DNA of 58,154 bases. It comes from Marinitoga sp. 1197 (lineage in GTDB: Bacteria > Thermotogota > Thermotogae > Petrotogales > Petrotogaceae). The notes below the pieces were generated by a model. It was given only the letters and a program-made list of their open reading frames with translations. It did no database searches and had not been told where the DNA came from. The DNA is taken from NCBI RefSeq assembly GCF_001021165.1, contig NZ_AZAY01000009.1, positions 1-58,154 on the forward strand, read 5' to 3'. Below, piece by piece: positions 1 to 9,511 of the stretch. Made by a program: the position numbers and the translations under genes. Each line of letters starts with the position of its first letter. Position 1 is the stretch's first letter.

Positions 1-2
1 AA

Positions 3-1322
3 GGACAAAAAGAAGGAGTAAAGATAAAAGAAATATTGGCAACAGAAGAAGTAAAAAATAAAAAGATAGAAACAAAAGCAAAAAACACAGAGAAGATAAA
101 AGGAAAGATAAATAAAATAATAAAAGAATTAATAGAAAAAGAAAACAAATTGCCAGAAGAAATAAAAAAAGAAGATTATATATTTTATAAAGAAAAATTA
201 GGATTAATTATTTCGAATTTAGATGAAGCAAATCTATTAATAATCCAAAAAAACGTTATAAGTTCTAATATTCTAAAGAAAGATATAAATGAAATTATAA
301 AAGTAAAATTTAATACAGGATTGGTAGGATATATAGAGAATAACAAAAAAGAAAAAATGAAATTAATTTTATTAAATGAAAAAACAAAAAAAATTGATAA
401 TGCAAATAGTAATATTGATATATTAAAAAACGATTTAAAAAGCATAATAGAAAATAAGATAAAAATATTTAAAAGAAGCAATGAGAAAAATAAAATTTTA
501 TATTCTGATGAAAAGGTGGATTTACTAATAGCAAAACATTCTTTGAAAAAAAACACTTTGAAGAAAGTATTAAAGGAAAAAACCAGTATTACATCGAAAA
601 ATATAATGTCTAATGTAAAAATAATAAAAAAGGTTATATCAGATGATGCAGAAATAATACTAAAAAAGAAGAATTCTGATATAAATGTAAAAAATATAAT
701 TAAATACATGGATTCTATGACATATAAAATATATAAAAATGATTATAAAGAGGATGAAAAGAATATTTTAAATTTAAAAACATTAAATAAATATAGAGGA
801 AAAACGAACTTAAATTCAAATAATATTAATTATTTACATCCGTTAATAGAATTAAATAATTCAAGTAATAAAAACAATAACGTATACGTAAAAACTGTTT
901 CGCTAAATAAAATACTACCTGAAATACAGAATTTAATTGAAAAAGCACGAAATTTTCCAAAATATTTTGAAAGAACGGTATTTAAAATTAATCCTCCAGA
1001 TTTAGGAAATATTGAAATTACAATAATAAAATCACACAAAAATGTAAAGATACAATTTTCATTAGAAAATAATGAGAACAGAAAGGAACTAGAAAAAAGA
1101 ATAGAACCACTATTGATAAATTTAAAAGAAAAATATGAAAAAGTAGAATTTTTATTTGAATCAGAAGTTGAAGAACAAAATAAAGAAAATCATAATAATG
1201 ATCGTAATAATAATGAAGAGGAAAAATTTTCAGATGAAAACAAATCTTCTAAAAAAAATGAAAAGAAAAAAAGCGAAGACAAACAATTTTTTAATATTTT
1301 AAGAGGTGAATATTATGATTAA
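3..1322 (+). CDS. fliK: Flagellar hook-length control protein FliK, 5'-truncated by the window edge
   Basis: FliK measures hook length and switches the flagellar export gate from hook to filament substrates. The reading frame is open to the window edge, so the TTG at 36 is not necessarily the start; I treat the gene as partial. The long middle is Lys/Asn/Glu-rich and low in complexity, as is usual for FliK linkers. The only recognisable domain is at the C-terminus (about nt 900-1160): it contains the PPDLGNIEI motif typical of the Flg_hook domain (usual form P..LG.v.v), followed by a helical segment. A charged Asn/Glu/Lys tail closes the protein. It overlaps flgD by 8 bases, and flgD and flgE follow, which supports the assignment. 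The N-terminus cannot be judged. Confidence 0.8.
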   Translation, partial: GQKEGVKIKEILATEEVKNKKIETKAKNTEKIKGKINKIIKELIEKENKLPEEIKKEDYIFYKEKLGLIISNLDEANLLIIQKNVISSNILKKDINEIIKVKFNTGLVGYIENNKKEKMKLILLNEKTKKIDNANSNIDILKNDLKSIIENKIKIFKRSNEKNKILYSDEKVDLLIAKHSLKKNTLKKVLKEKTSITSKNIMSNVKIIKKVISDDAEIILKKKNSDINVKNIIKYMDSMTYKIYKNDYKEDEKNILNLKTLNKYRGKTNLNSNNINYLHPLIELNNSSNKNNNVYVKTVSLNKILPEIQNLIEKARNFPKYFERTVFKINPPDLGNIEITIIKSHKNVKIQFSLENNENRKELEKRIEPLLINLKEKYEKVEFLFESEVEEQNKENHNNDRNNNEEEKFSDENKSSKKNEKKKSEDKQFFNILRGEYYD

Positions 1323-1977
1323 TGGGATAAACAATTTAAATTATTTTTCACCATCCTCTCAATTAAATAGCAATGAACCTAAAAAAGAATTAGATAAAGA
1401 TGCTTTTTTAAAAATATTAATGACACAGTTAAAATATCAAGACCCAACAAATACAATGAATGATAAAGAATTTATTTCGCAAATGTCGCAATTGTCTTCT
1501 ACTGAACAGATTATGAATATGAGTAAATCTTTTCAGGAAATGGTTTCTTCACAAATGAATTTATTTAAAGTTCAGGCTTCCAATTTAATAGGAAAAACTG
1601 TTGTGGTAGAAAATAACAAAATAAATTTAACAGGTGGTTTTTCAGATGCAATAGTTTATAATCTTGAAGAACCAACAAAAGTATATGTTGACATATATGA
1701 TAAGAAAAACAATTTAGTATATACCAGAGAATTAGGAATTCAGGAAGAAGGAATGAAAACTTTCAATTGGGATGGAATAAGTACTAACGGAGTAAAAATG
1801 CCTGATGGAGAGTATAAATATGAAATATATACATTTAGAGATGGAAAAAAAGAAAAGATTGGTGGGTTGGATGGAGGAAAAGTTGATGCAGTTCAATTTG
1901 ATGATAATAAATTTTATGTATTAGTAAATGGCCAAAAATACAGTACAGAAAAAATTATTGAAATATCAGAAATATAA
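1315..1977 (+). CDS. flgD: Flagellar hook assembly scaffold FlgD
   Basis: FlgD caps the growing hook and helps FlgE subunits polymerise; it is removed when the hook is complete. The N-terminal region carries the family signature (FLKILMTQLKYQDPTNTM) followed by FISQMSQLSSTEQI. The C-terminal half has the expected beta-rich FlgD Ig-like/tudor fold, including WDGISTNGVKMPDGEYKYEI. I choose ATG 1315 rather than GTG 1306, because the GTG lies inside the ribosome site AGAGGTG and the six-base spacing matches neighbouring genes. That gives 220 residues, a usual length. It overlaps the end of fliK and is followed after 28 bases by flgE. Confidence 0.93.
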   Translation: MINGINNLNYFSPSSQLNSNEPKKELDKDAFLKILMTQLKYQDPTNTMNDKEFISQMSQLSSTEQIMNMSKSFQEMVSSQMNLFKVQASNLIGKTVVVENNKINLTGGFSDAIVYNLEEPTKVYVDIYDKKNNLVYTRELGIQEEGMKTFNWDGISTNGVKMPDGEYKYEIYTFRDGKKEKIGGLDGGKVDAVQFDDNKFYVLVNGQKYSTEKIIEISEI

Positions 1978-2005
1978 AATAATATAAATTTAGGAGGAGA
2001 TTATT

Positions 2006-4651
2006 ATGTTAAGAGCTATGTTTAGTGGACAAAGTGGATTGAAAAATTTTCAGACACAATTAGATGTAATAGGAAATAATATTTCAAATGTAAATACAGT
2101 TGGATATAAAACATCAAGGGTGACTTTTCAAAATACATTGTCTCAAACATTATCAGAAAGTAGAGGTGCAAGTGGGCAATTTGGTGGCACAAATGCCATT
2201 CAAGTTGGGCTTGGTTCTAAAATAGCTTCTATAGATAAAATAATGACACAAGGATCACTTCAAAATACAGGGAATAAAACAGATATGGCAATAAAAGGAG
2301 AAGGTTTTTTTGTTTTATCAGATGGACTTTCAAAATATTTTTCAAGAGCTGGTAATTTTACATTGGATTCAGAAGGCCATTTTGTAAATCCTTCAAGTGG
2401 AATGAAATTGCAAGGATGGAATGCGAAGGTTACAGATACTGGAAAAAGATATATAGATTCTAATGAACCAATACAAGATATTACAATTTCGCCTAATTTA
2501 GTAATGGAAGCAAGAGAAACAACATTCTTAAATTTATCAGATAATTTAAATTCTGATGTTGGTATAAAGGAAACAACAATGACAATAAAATCATCATCTG
2601 GAGATGTTGTTCCGGTTAAATTTACATTTGAAAGAATAATGTCTGAACAATATAAAGACAGAATTGTATATAGATGGCATGCTGAACCTGTAGATCCAGA
2701 TAAAAACTATGAATTGCTCGGTGGAAGTAATTACGGAGAAGTCGAGCTTGACGAAGTAGGAAATGTATTAAGATGGTCTAATTATCCAGGGCATGTTGTA
2801 AGAGCGAACGCAGCAAATGATTTTAATTCATCATTTCCTGCAGGTTCAAGAATAGATTTAGGTAAAAATGGTATAGATTGGCCATTAAGAGCTTATGGAG
2901 ATATTTCTGTTTCAGATAGTAATGGATCACCTGTTACACTACTATCTCAGGATGATGATGATGGAAGTGGAACTATAGATGCATCAGATAGACCAGATAT
3001 TTTAATTTATAGAGATGCTACTAATCCAAATCAAGTAACAATACAGGTTTCTGATAATGCTGGAACAACATATACAGGTACAATTACAACAGATGGTACA
3101 TTTTATGACTTAAACAGATTATTTGCGCAAGGGGTTACATTAGATGATGGTGCAGGAAATAAGATAACATTAAAAAATTTGATATTAGACTCAGGTATTT
3201 CAGAATCCGTAGCGTTATTGCCAGTTGGTCAGGCAAATGCATTGTCTGTAGAACTTTATCAATCAAGTTCTGATGATAAGACAGAATGGGGGCTTGATGG
3301 AATATATATGACAGATACAAAAGGAGAATTAATACCAAAATATCAAGATGAAGATAATAGATTGCAATTGACAGATGGAACTAATCAAAGAGATGTGAAA
3401 TTTTTAGGGGGTATATCTTTAAAAGATAGTCAAAATAATGAAATTTTTTATGATCCGAGAGATATAGCATTTAGTGTAGATGCAACTGGTAATGTAACAA
3501 TAACTTTAAAAGTAGAAGAGAGCGGAACATTAAAAACTGTAACGTTTACAGATGCAGACGGAAATAGTGCATCTGCTGATACAGTTGAAGAATTTAATTC
3601 TAAAATGGAAAGTGGTTGGAAATCTGCAGATGGAAAATATACAATTTCTGGATTGTCTGTTATTGAAGCAAATGCAACAGATACATTTGTGAATACTACT
3701 ACGAATACAAGTGGTGAAACTTCTGAAGCAGGTACTGTTCGATATGTTGCAGCAAAAAAGATTATTCAAACACCTGTCTCAGGAGAGTTGAGATTAATTG
3801 ATACAGAAAATTCACAAAATTATAAAATAGCAGAGTATGAAAACCCGAATGTTGTAATATCTACGAAGGTTTATGATTCACTTGGAAATGATTATGATAT
3901 TAATATAAAATATTCAAAAATTTCTGATAATACATGGTATTGGAAGGCAGAAACAGTTGATGGACAACCATTATATAAAATAACAGAAGATGGTACAACA
4001 ACATCAGATCCTGCAGAGGGTGTAATAGCATTTGATGGTAAAGGACAATATTTAACCTCAAGATGGAGATTGGACTCTGTTGGATATGTTGATTATAATA
4101 CTTCAGATAATGATAATGGTTCAATAGGTTTCTGGTTTGATCCAGCAAGTACAGGAGCATCACCTAATGAAAGAGTAGCTCCAGCATCTGTTGCTGCTGC
4201 AGGACCTGTAAAGGTGAATTTGAATATGTATGATTTAACACAATTTGCGGCTCCAAATTCAGTTAATATTGCAGATCAGGATGGAAATGCAAAAGGAGTA
4301 TTACAAAACTTTACAATAAATGATTTAGGCGAAGTTTTAGGGATATTTTCAAATGGGAAATCGGATTTAATAGCTCAAGTTGCAGTAGCAAAATTTACTA
4401 ATCCTGGTGGGTTAATTGATATGGGAAATTCATTATTTACTCAAAGTGAGAATAGCGGTATTGCTAAAATAGGATCATTTGGAGAAGAAGGAGCAGGAAC
4501 ATTAATATCAGGAGCATTAGAAATGTCAAATGTTGATTTATCAGAAGAATTCACAAAAATGATTACGGCTCAAAGAGGATTTCAAGCTGCAGCAAGAGTA
4601 ATAACCACATCAGATCAAATATTAACAGAACTTGTAAATCTCAAAAGATAA
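2006..4651 (+). CDS. flgE: Flagellar hook protein FlgE (large form)
   Basis: Structural subunit of the flagellar hook, exported through the flagellar type III apparatus. The N-terminus is the classic rod/hook helix (MLRAMFSGQSGLKNFQTQ, then NNISNVNTVGYK). The C-terminus is the matching coiled-coil partner (EEFTKMITAQRGFQAAARVI, ending TSDQILTELVNLKR). Between them lies a very long Asp/Ser/Thr-rich surface region of roughly residues 150-700. At 881 residues it is about twice the enterobacterial FlgE, with the extra length in the exposed, variable domains. A clear ribosome site (TAGGAGGAG) precedes ATG 2006. Thermotogota hooks tend to have large FlgE, so the length is unusual against model species but probably not within the lineage. 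Confidence 0.95.
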   Translation: MLRAMFSGQSGLKNFQTQLDVIGNNISNVNTVGYKTSRVTFQNTLSQTLSESRGASGQFGGTNAIQVGLGSKIASIDKIMTQGSLQNTGNKTDMAIKGEGFFVLSDGLSKYFSRAGNFTLDSEGHFVNPSSGMKLQGWNAKVTDTGKRYIDSNEPIQDITISPNLVMEARETTFLNLSDNLNSDVGIKETTMTIKSSSGDVVPVKFTFERIMSEQYKDRIVYRWHAEPVDPDKNYELLGGSNYGEVELDEVGNVLRWSNYPGHVVRANAANDFNSSFPAGSRIDLGKNGIDWPLRAYGDISVSDSNGSPVTLLSQDDDDGSGTIDASDRPDILIYRDATNPNQVTIQVSDNAGTTYTGTITTDGTFYDLNRLFAQGVTLDDGAGNKITLKNLILDSGISESVALLPVGQANALSVELYQSSSDDKTEWGLDGIYMTDTKGELIPKYQDEDNRLQLTDGTNQRDVKFLGGISLKDSQNNEIFYDPRDIAFSVDATGNVTITLKVEESGTLKTVTFTDADGNSASADTVEEFNSKMESGWKSADGKYTISGLSVIEANATDTFVNTTTNTSGETSEAGTVRYVAAKKIIQTPVSGELRLIDTENSQNYKIAEYENPNVVISTKVYDSLGNDYDINIKYSKISDNTWYWKAETVDGQPLYKITEDGTTTSDPAEGVIAFDGKGQYLTSRWRLDSVGYVDYNTSDNDNGSIGFWFDPASTGASPNERVAPASVAAAGPVKVNLNMYDLTQFAAPNSVNIADQDGNAKGVLQNFTINDLGEVLGIFSNGKSDLIAQVAVAKFTNPGGLIDMGNSLFTQSENSGIAKIGSFGEEGAGTLISGALEMSNVDLSEEFTKMITAQRGFQAAARVITTSDQILTELVNLKR

Positions 4652-4703
4652 TAATTTATAGATTTCAAATTAATTCACATTAGAGAAAATAATTATTTTG
4701 TAA

Positions 4704-4709
4704 TATAAT
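4704..4709 (+). promoter_or_regulatory. Possible internal -10 element before flbD-motAB
   Basis: TATAAT sits in the only sizeable gap of the flagellar operon (75 bases between flgE and flbD), 17 bases before the flbD start. No good -35 at 16-18 bp spacing is visible, so this may be chance in AT-rich DNA. If real, it would let flbD-motAB-fliLMY be transcribed separately from the hook genes. Confidence 0.25.
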
Positions 4710-4726
4710 CATCGGAGGTGTGTTAT

Positions 4727-4930
4727 TTGATTAAAGTAACGAATTTAGGAGGTAAAGAGTTTTATATAAATCCTGATATGATTGAAAAAATAGAGGCAAG
4801 ACCAGATACAACAATTCTTTTAAATAATGGGCATATTTATATAGTTAGAGAGAATATAGATGAAATAATTAAAGAAATAGTAAACTTTAAAAGTAAAATA
4901 TTTTCTGCTGGTTTTCAAAGAGGTGATTAG
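4727..4930 (+). CDS. flbD: FlbD-family flagellar protein
   Basis: A 67-residue protein of the small FlbD family (PF06289 type), found next to flgE and motA in many Gram-positive and Thermotogota flagellar operons. Its biochemical role is not well established; it is unrelated to the Caulobacter regulator of the same name. The sequence fits the family: an opening IKVTNLGGKEFYINPDMIE, then IEARPDTTILLNNGHIYIV with its conserved T-x-I-x-L-x-N-G core. I choose TTG 4727, six bases after GGAGGTG, rather than GTG 4718, which lies within that ribosome site. Its stop codon directly abuts the motA ATG, implying translational coupling. Confidence 0.85.
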   Translation: MIKVTNLGGKEFYINPDMIEKIEARPDTTILLNNGHIYIVRENIDEIIKEIVNFKSKIFSAGFQRGD

Positions 4931-5701
4931 ATGGATATTTCAAGTATTGTTGGACTTGTTTTGGCACTTGCTGCGATAGGAATTGGGGCAGCAGCTGATC
5001 CTACGGCTTTAATTGATGGGCCATCGTTTTTTATCACGGTTGTAGGATCAATAGCCGGAATGTTTATAGCAGCTCCTAAAGATGTATCATTTAAGTTTTT
5101 TAGTGCTGTGATGATGGGTATTAAAGAACCAAAAATAGATTCGGTAGATACCTTAAAAACATTATATTCCTTTGCAGAAAAAGCAAGAAGAGAGGGACTT
5201 ATTTCTTTAGAAGCAGATTTGGAAGGATTAGAAAATGAATTTATGAAAGATGGATTAAGAGCTGCTGTTGACGGAACGGACCCAGAAGAAATAAGAAAAA
5301 TTTTAGAAATAAAAATGGAATTATTTGAAGCAGAGCAGGGAAAATGGGCAAGTGTTTTAAATACATGGGGAACATTAGCACCAGCATATGGAATGATAGG
5401 AACATTAATCGGGTTGATAATGATGTTAAAAACCTTAAATGATCCAACAACAATAGGACCTAAAATGGCAATAGCACTTATTACAACATTATATGGTGCA
5501 TTTATCGCAAATATTTTTTCTTTACCTATAGCAGAAAAAATTGGTAGAAGAACAGGATTACAGGTAAATCAATTGAGAATGATAACAGAAGGAATATTAT
5601 CTATAGTTTCTGGTGAAAATCCAAGACTCATGGAAGAAAAATTAAAAGCATTTTTATCACCAGCAGATAAGCAAAAATATGAGTCTGAAAAAGAAGGGTG
5701 A
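4931..5701 (+). CDS. motA: Flagellar motor stator protein MotA
   Basis: MotA and MotB form the ion-conducting stator that drives flagellar rotation. At 256 residues it has the normal size, with four hydrophobic segments: two near the N-terminus (residues about 3-22 and 31-50) and two after residue 145. A charged cytoplasmic loop between them contains residues that would contact FliG. The conserved GTLAPAYGMIGTLIGLIMML segment and PTTIGPKMAIALITTLYG are diagnostic of the MotA/ExbB proton-channel family. ATG 4931 directly follows the flbD stop, using the ribosome site AGAGGTGAT inside flbD. motB follows after 5 bases. Confidence 0.95.
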   Translation: MDISSIVGLVLALAAIGIGAAADPTALIDGPSFFITVVGSIAGMFIAAPKDVSFKFFSAVMMGIKEPKIDSVDTLKTLYSFAEKARREGLISLEADLEGLENEFMKDGLRAAVDGTDPEEIRKILEIKMELFEAEQGKWASVLNTWGTLAPAYGMIGTLIGLIMMLKTLNDPTTIGPKMAIALITTLYGAFIANIFSLPIAEKIGRRTGLQVNQLRMITEGILSIVSGENPRLMEEKLKAFLSPADKQKYESEKEG

Positions 5702-5706
5702 TTTAA

Positions 5707-6585
5707 ATGGCAAAATGTAAAAAAGAAGAAGGGCCACCACCACCACCTGGTTGGATGGCAACATTTAGTGATTTGAATTCGTTATTAATGACTTTTTTTG
5801 TTATGTTGTTTTCTATGTCGTCAGTTTCACCTGGGAAATTTCAACAGGCAGCTGTTAGTTTTAGAAGTCCTTTTAGTGGGACTCCGCCAAGTGTTTTAAC
5901 GGGTGGGCGAAGTCTTTCAGAAGAGAGTTTGATTACTTCAAATCCTGGTATAAGAGTTGAACTTTTCAGACTTCAAGATAATCCAAAATACAAGGGAAGA
6001 ATAACAATAGAGGAAAATGATAGAGGAACAATTATTAAAATGCAGGATATGGCATTTTTTGAACCAGGGAGTGCCAGATTGACAGCAGATGCAAAAGAAT
6101 TGTTATATAAACTGGGTATAATATTAATAGAACATTCCAATAATGAAATAGAAATATATGGTTTTACCGATGATAGACCGCCTCAAAATACATCAATATA
6201 TCCATCTAATTGGCATTTAGCAGCAGCCAGAGCGGCAAGTGTTGCTAAATTTTATGCGGATGAAATGAAACAAAAAAGAACACTTGAGAGATTAGCAGAT
6301 GTAAAAGAAGGAAAATTTGATCCAGAATATTATTATAATGCAGATAGATTCTTTCCAATTGCAGTTGGAGATAAAGATATAATAAATGATATAGAAAATT
6401 TAAAATCAAATATAGAAGCACAAAAACTAAAATTAAAAGAAGATTTTGAAAAGGGGAAAATAAATATTTCCAATATGAAATTAGAAGAAAAAAAATTAGA
6501 AGAGCAATATAAAAAAAATTTGGAAATTTTGAGAAAAAAATATAGAAGAATAGATTTATTGATATTGAGGCAGCGCTTAAGATAG
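5707..6585 (+). CDS. motB: Flagellar motor stator protein MotB with a coiled-coil insertion
   Basis: MotB anchors the stator to peptidoglycan and carries the ion-binding aspartate. After a Pro-rich start comes the single transmembrane helix containing WMATFSDLNSLLMTFF; Asp22 is the expected ion-binding residue. The C-terminal OmpA-like domain is clear (FEPGSARLTADAKELL, then IEIYGFTDDRPP and SNWHLAAARAASV). The last strand, YRRIDLLIL, is separated from the preceding RFFPIAVGDKDI by about 55 residues of Lys/Glu-rich predicted coiled coil (about 222-278), where most MotB proteins have a short loop. The protein ends at residue 292, just after this strand. It lies 5 bases after motA. Confidence 0.93.
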   Translation: MAKCKKEEGPPPPPGWMATFSDLNSLLMTFFVMLFSMSSVSPGKFQQAAVSFRSPFSGTPPSVLTGGRSLSEESLITSNPGIRVELFRLQDNPKYKGRITIEENDRGTIIKMQDMAFFEPGSARLTADAKELLYKLGIILIEHSNNEIEIYGFTDDRPPQNTSIYPSNWHLAAARAASVAKFYADEMKQKRTLERLADVKEGKFDPEYYYNADRFFPIAVGDKDIINDIENLKSNIEAQKLKLKEDFEKGKINISNMKLEEKKLEEQYKKNLEILRKKYRRIDLLILRQRLR

Positions 6586-6599
6586 TGAGGTGAATTTTA

Positions 6600-7145
6600 A
6601 TGGCTGATGAAGAAATTCAAGAAGAAGGTCAGGAAGAAGGCAAAAAAGGTCCCAATATTATACTATTATTGATAATAGCCGTTGTTATATCTGTAGTATT
6701 ATCAGTTGGTGGAGCTTTTTTTCTCATAAATATCTTAGGTAAAAACATAGTTCAACAGGCTCAACAACAAGCTCAACAACAGGCTCAAGGAGTTCAACAA
6801 ACACCACAGGTAGGATTGGCAGAAGTAATACGTGAAGGTCACCAAAGACAGTTTATGTTAAAAGGCGGTAATGAAATAGCCATAGTAAACGCTTTGCAAT
6901 TAAAAGTAGGAAGTGATGAATGTAGAGCAGCAATAGCCGAATATAATGTGGAGATATTGGAAGCAATAGGATTAATATTCATTACGAAAACGCGTGAAGA
7001 TTTAACTACTGTTGAAGGTAGAGAAATATTAAAAAATCAAATAAAAAATGCAATAAATGAGATTACGGGATTTGTTGGTGAAAAGGAGAAATTTGGAGTA
7101 ATTCAGGTTATAATAGATATAGTAGTAATCACATCAGCTTACTAA
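6600..7145 (+). CDS. fliL: Flagellar basal-body-associated protein FliL
   Basis: FliL is a single-pass membrane protein that surrounds or stabilises the MotAB stator at high load. The sequence shows an acidic N-terminus (about 18 residues), a transmembrane helix at about 20-46 (IILLLIIAVVISVVLSVGG), a Gln-rich linker of QQAQ repeats, and a C-terminal domain with a stomatin-like fold expected for the family (NEIAIVNALQLKVG, ILKNQIKNAINEI). At 181 residues it is normal in length. ATG 6600 follows a GAGGTGAA ribosome site, and fliM starts 14 bases downstream. Confidence 0.88.
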   Translation: MADEEIQEEGQEEGKKGPNIILLLIIAVVISVVLSVGGAFFLINILGKNIVQQAQQQAQQQAQGVQQTPQVGLAEVIREGHQRQFMLKGGNEIAIVNALQLKVGSDECRAAIAEYNVEILEAIGLIFITKTREDLTTVEGREILKNQIKNAINEITGFVGEKEKFGVIQVIIDIVVITSAY

Positions 7146-7159
7146 AGGGTGGTGAAAAT

Positions 7160-8188
7160 ATGCCTCCAGATAATGAAACATTGTCACAAGAGGAAATAGA
7201 TGCGTTATTGCATGCTATGGAGGCAGGGTCGTTAGCTGTTTCCAATGTAAGTGAAGAAGAAGATATTATGGCTAATGTTCGGGAATATAATTTCCGAAGA
7301 CCAATGAAGTTCTCAAAAGAGCAATTGAGAACATTGCAACTTATTCATGAAAATTATGCAAGAGATGTATCAACATATCTTTCTTCACGTGCAAGATCAT
7401 ATGTAAATGTAACCTTTGCAAGTGTTGATCAAATCACATTTAGTGAATTTCAACAATCTTTGACAAGTCCGACATTTATATCTGTTTTTTCTACGGATAT
7501 ATTACCTGGAAGTGCAGTATTTCAAATGGGGTTGGATATAGGATATGTTTTAGTCGATAAATTATTAGGAGGACCAGGAATTCCCCTTGAAACATTAAGA
7601 ACACCTACTGAACTGGAACTTGCAATATTAAGAAAAGAAGGATTATCTTTAATTAAAGCATTGAGTAAAGCATGGGCAACAATAGTTCCGTTTGATACAA
7701 TACTCGAAAAAACAGAATTTAATCCGCAATTTGTTCAAATTGCAGCACCAAATGAAATGACAGTTTTAATTACATTATCTATTAACTTTAGAGATATACA
7801 GGGCTTTATTAATGTTTGTTGGCCATCTTCTCTTTTAGAGCCGATTAATGAAAAATTGACTACCAGATTGTGGTCACCCGATCGAAAAACCACGCAAAAA
7901 CAGATTGAAAAATTGAAAAATTCTGTGTTAATGACCAAAGCAGATGTAAAAGCTATATTAGGTGAAACAACAATACAATTAGGCGATTTTATTAATATTG
8001 ATGTAGGGGATGTAATAAGATTAAATGCATTTAATGATGAACCTATAAATATAACAATTCAAGACACACCTGTTTTTAAAGGTATTCCAGGTGTTCATAA
8101 AGGTCATTATGCTGTTAAAATTGAAAAAGAAGATCCAGAATTGCTTGAAAAAGTTTTAGTTGAAAGATATTTGAAAAGCTTGCAATAG
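7160..8188 (+). CDS. fliM: Flagellar switch protein FliM
   Basis: FliM is the middle ring of the flagellar switch (C-ring) and binds phospho-CheY through its N-terminal peptide. That peptide is present (LSQEEIDALL). It is followed by the CheC-like middle domain (about residues 40-230, with YNFRRPMKFSKEQLRTLQ and ARDVSTYLSSRARSYVNV) and a C-terminal SpoA/FliN-like domain (about 255-330, with IQLGDFINIDVGDVIRLN). The length of 342 residues is standard. ATG 7160 has the ribosome site GGGTGGTGAAA. It is followed by fliY, completing the switch pair used by Bacillus- and Thermotoga-type flagella. Confidence 0.95.
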   Translation: MPPDNETLSQEEIDALLHAMEAGSLAVSNVSEEEDIMANVREYNFRRPMKFSKEQLRTLQLIHENYARDVSTYLSSRARSYVNVTFASVDQITFSEFQQSLTSPTFISVFSTDILPGSAVFQMGLDIGYVLVDKLLGGPGIPLETLRTPTELELAILRKEGLSLIKALSKAWATIVPFDTILEKTEFNPQFVQIAAPNEMTVLITLSINFRDIQGFINVCWPSSLLEPINEKLTTRLWSPDRKTTQKQIEKLKNSVLMTKADVKAILGETTIQLGDFINIDVGDVIRLNAFNDEPINITIQDTPVFKGIPGVHKGHYAVKIEKEDPELLEKVLVERYLKSLQ

Positions 8189-8212
8189 GTAACAATAGCG
8201 GAGGTGTGTTAC

Positions 8213-9511
8213 ATGTCAGATGAATTTTTGTCTCAAGAAGAATTAGATGCATTATTGCAGGGATTAAATCAAGATGAAACAACGTCAAATCAAGAAAGTA
8301 CAAATACCAGCTCTTCCCAAATAAACAGTGGAGCAACTCAAGTTGATCCAATTATATTAGATTTAGTTGGAGAAGTGGGAAATATTGCTATGGGAGCTGG
8401 AGCAACAACTATGTCTACGCTATTAAAAAGAAAAGTTGATATATCCAGTCCTACTCCGTTAACTTTATTAAAATCAGAAATAAAAAATCAATTCTCAGGG
8501 AAATACGTGATAATTTCAATAAATTACAAAGATGGTTTAAAAGGTACAAATTTTTTCCTGTTTCCTGCGAAAATTTCATCTGTAATAGCTGATCTCATGA
8601 TGGGAGGAACAGGAGAAAATGTTCCAGAAACATTTGATGACATATCAATAAGCGCTTTAGCAGAAGCAATAAACCAGATGATGGGTGCTTCAGCAACATC
8701 TTTATCAGAATTTTTAAATACCAAGGTAGATATAACACCTCCGCAAGTAGAAGTTTTAGATTTTGACGATCCTAATGTGTCATTTCCGCCAGAATTAGAA
8801 GGAGCATCTGAAACCATAATAGGTATTAAATTTATTTTAAAAATTCAAGGACTGCAAGAAGGGGAAATGTGGCAATTTGTACCAATAGATATAGCAAATG
8901 ATATAAAAGATAAAGTATTAGCCGCTCAAAATGTAGATGTTGATAAAAGTCAGAAAACTGCCCAGCCGCAACCACAGATGCAACAACAAACTGTACCACA
9001 ACAAATGCCAATGCAACAACCGATGTACCCACAACAAATGCCAATACAACAACCGATGTACCCACAACAAATGCCAATGCAGCAACCGATGTACCCACAA
9101 CAAATGCCAATGCAGCAACCGATGTACCCACAACAAATGCCAATGCAACAGCCAATGGGATATATTCCTCCAGAACAACAAATTAATGTTCAGCCAAAGT
9201 CATTTAATCAAATTTCAGGAAGTCCTATAGAACCTACTGAAAATGTTGATCTTGAAAAATTACAACTTTTATTTGACGTTCCACTAAATGTATCAGTAGA
9301 GCTTGGTAGAAGAAAATATTCTTTAAGAGATATTTTAAATTTTCATCAGGGTTCTATGATACAATTGGATAAACTTGCAGGTGAACCTGTGGATATATAC
9401 GTAAATGGAAGGTTAATAGCCAGAGGGGAAGTTGTAGTTATAGACGAAAATTTTGGAGTTAGAATAACAGAAATAGTATCATTAGAAGAAAGGTTGAGAG
9501 CTTTAAAATGA
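8213..9511 (+). CDS. fliY: Flagellar switch protein / CheY-P phosphatase FliY
   Basis: FliY replaces FliN in Bacillus and Thermotoga: its C-terminus builds the C-ring and its CheC-like part removes phosphate from CheY. The N-terminus has the CheY-binding peptide ([12 protein letters not shown]). Both CheC phosphatase half-sites are visible as E-x-x-[20 protein letters not shown] near residue 55 and [19 protein letters not shown] near residue 155, so both sites look usable. After residue 260 comes a Pro/Gln/Met linker of five 11-residue repeats, then a SpoA domain ([20 protein letters not shown]). I use ATG 8213 rather than GTG 8204, which lies within the GGAGGTG ribosome site. Confidence 0.94.
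   Translation: MSDEFLSQEELDALLQGLNQDETTSNQESTNTSSSQINSGATQVDPIILDLVGEVGNIAMGAGATTMSTLLKRKVDISSPTPLTLLKSEIKNQFSGKYVIISINYKDGLKGTNFFLFPAKISSVIADLMMGGTGENVPETFDDISISALAEAINQMMGASATSLSEFLNTKVDITPPQVEVLDFDDPNVSFPPELEGASETIIGIKFILKIQGLQEGEMWQFVPIDIANDIKDKVLAAQNVDVDKSQKTAQPQPQMQQQTVPQQMPMQQPMYPQQMPIQQPMYPQQMPMQQPMYPQQMPMQQPMYPQQMPMQQPMGYIPPEQQINVQPKSFNQISGSPIEPTENVDLEKLQLLFDVPLNVSVELGRRKYSLRDILNFHQGSMIQLDKLAGEPVDIYVNGRLIARGEVVVIDENFGVRITEIVSLEERLRALK
8996..9160 (+). repeat. Five tandem 33-bp repeats within fliY
   Basis: Five in-frame copies of a 33-bp unit encode the 11-residue repeat [11 protein letters not shown], with one Met-to-Ile change in the second copy and a Tyr-to-Gly change at the end of the fifth. 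The DNA copies are almost identical, which suggests recent expansion or contraction by slippage or recombination. They form the flexible linker between the CheC-like and SpoA domains of FliY. Confidence 0.95.

Noticed and set aside
8996-9160. Possible CRISPR array
   Set aside because: The 33-bp units are contiguous, without spacers, and encode protein in frame.
8832-9181. Long minus-strand ORFs with Val/Ala/Leu/His repeats, and a + strand ORF rich in Cys, across the fliY repeat
   Set aside because: They are antisense or frame-shifted readings of the 33-bp fliY repeats; no ribosome sites or independent signals.
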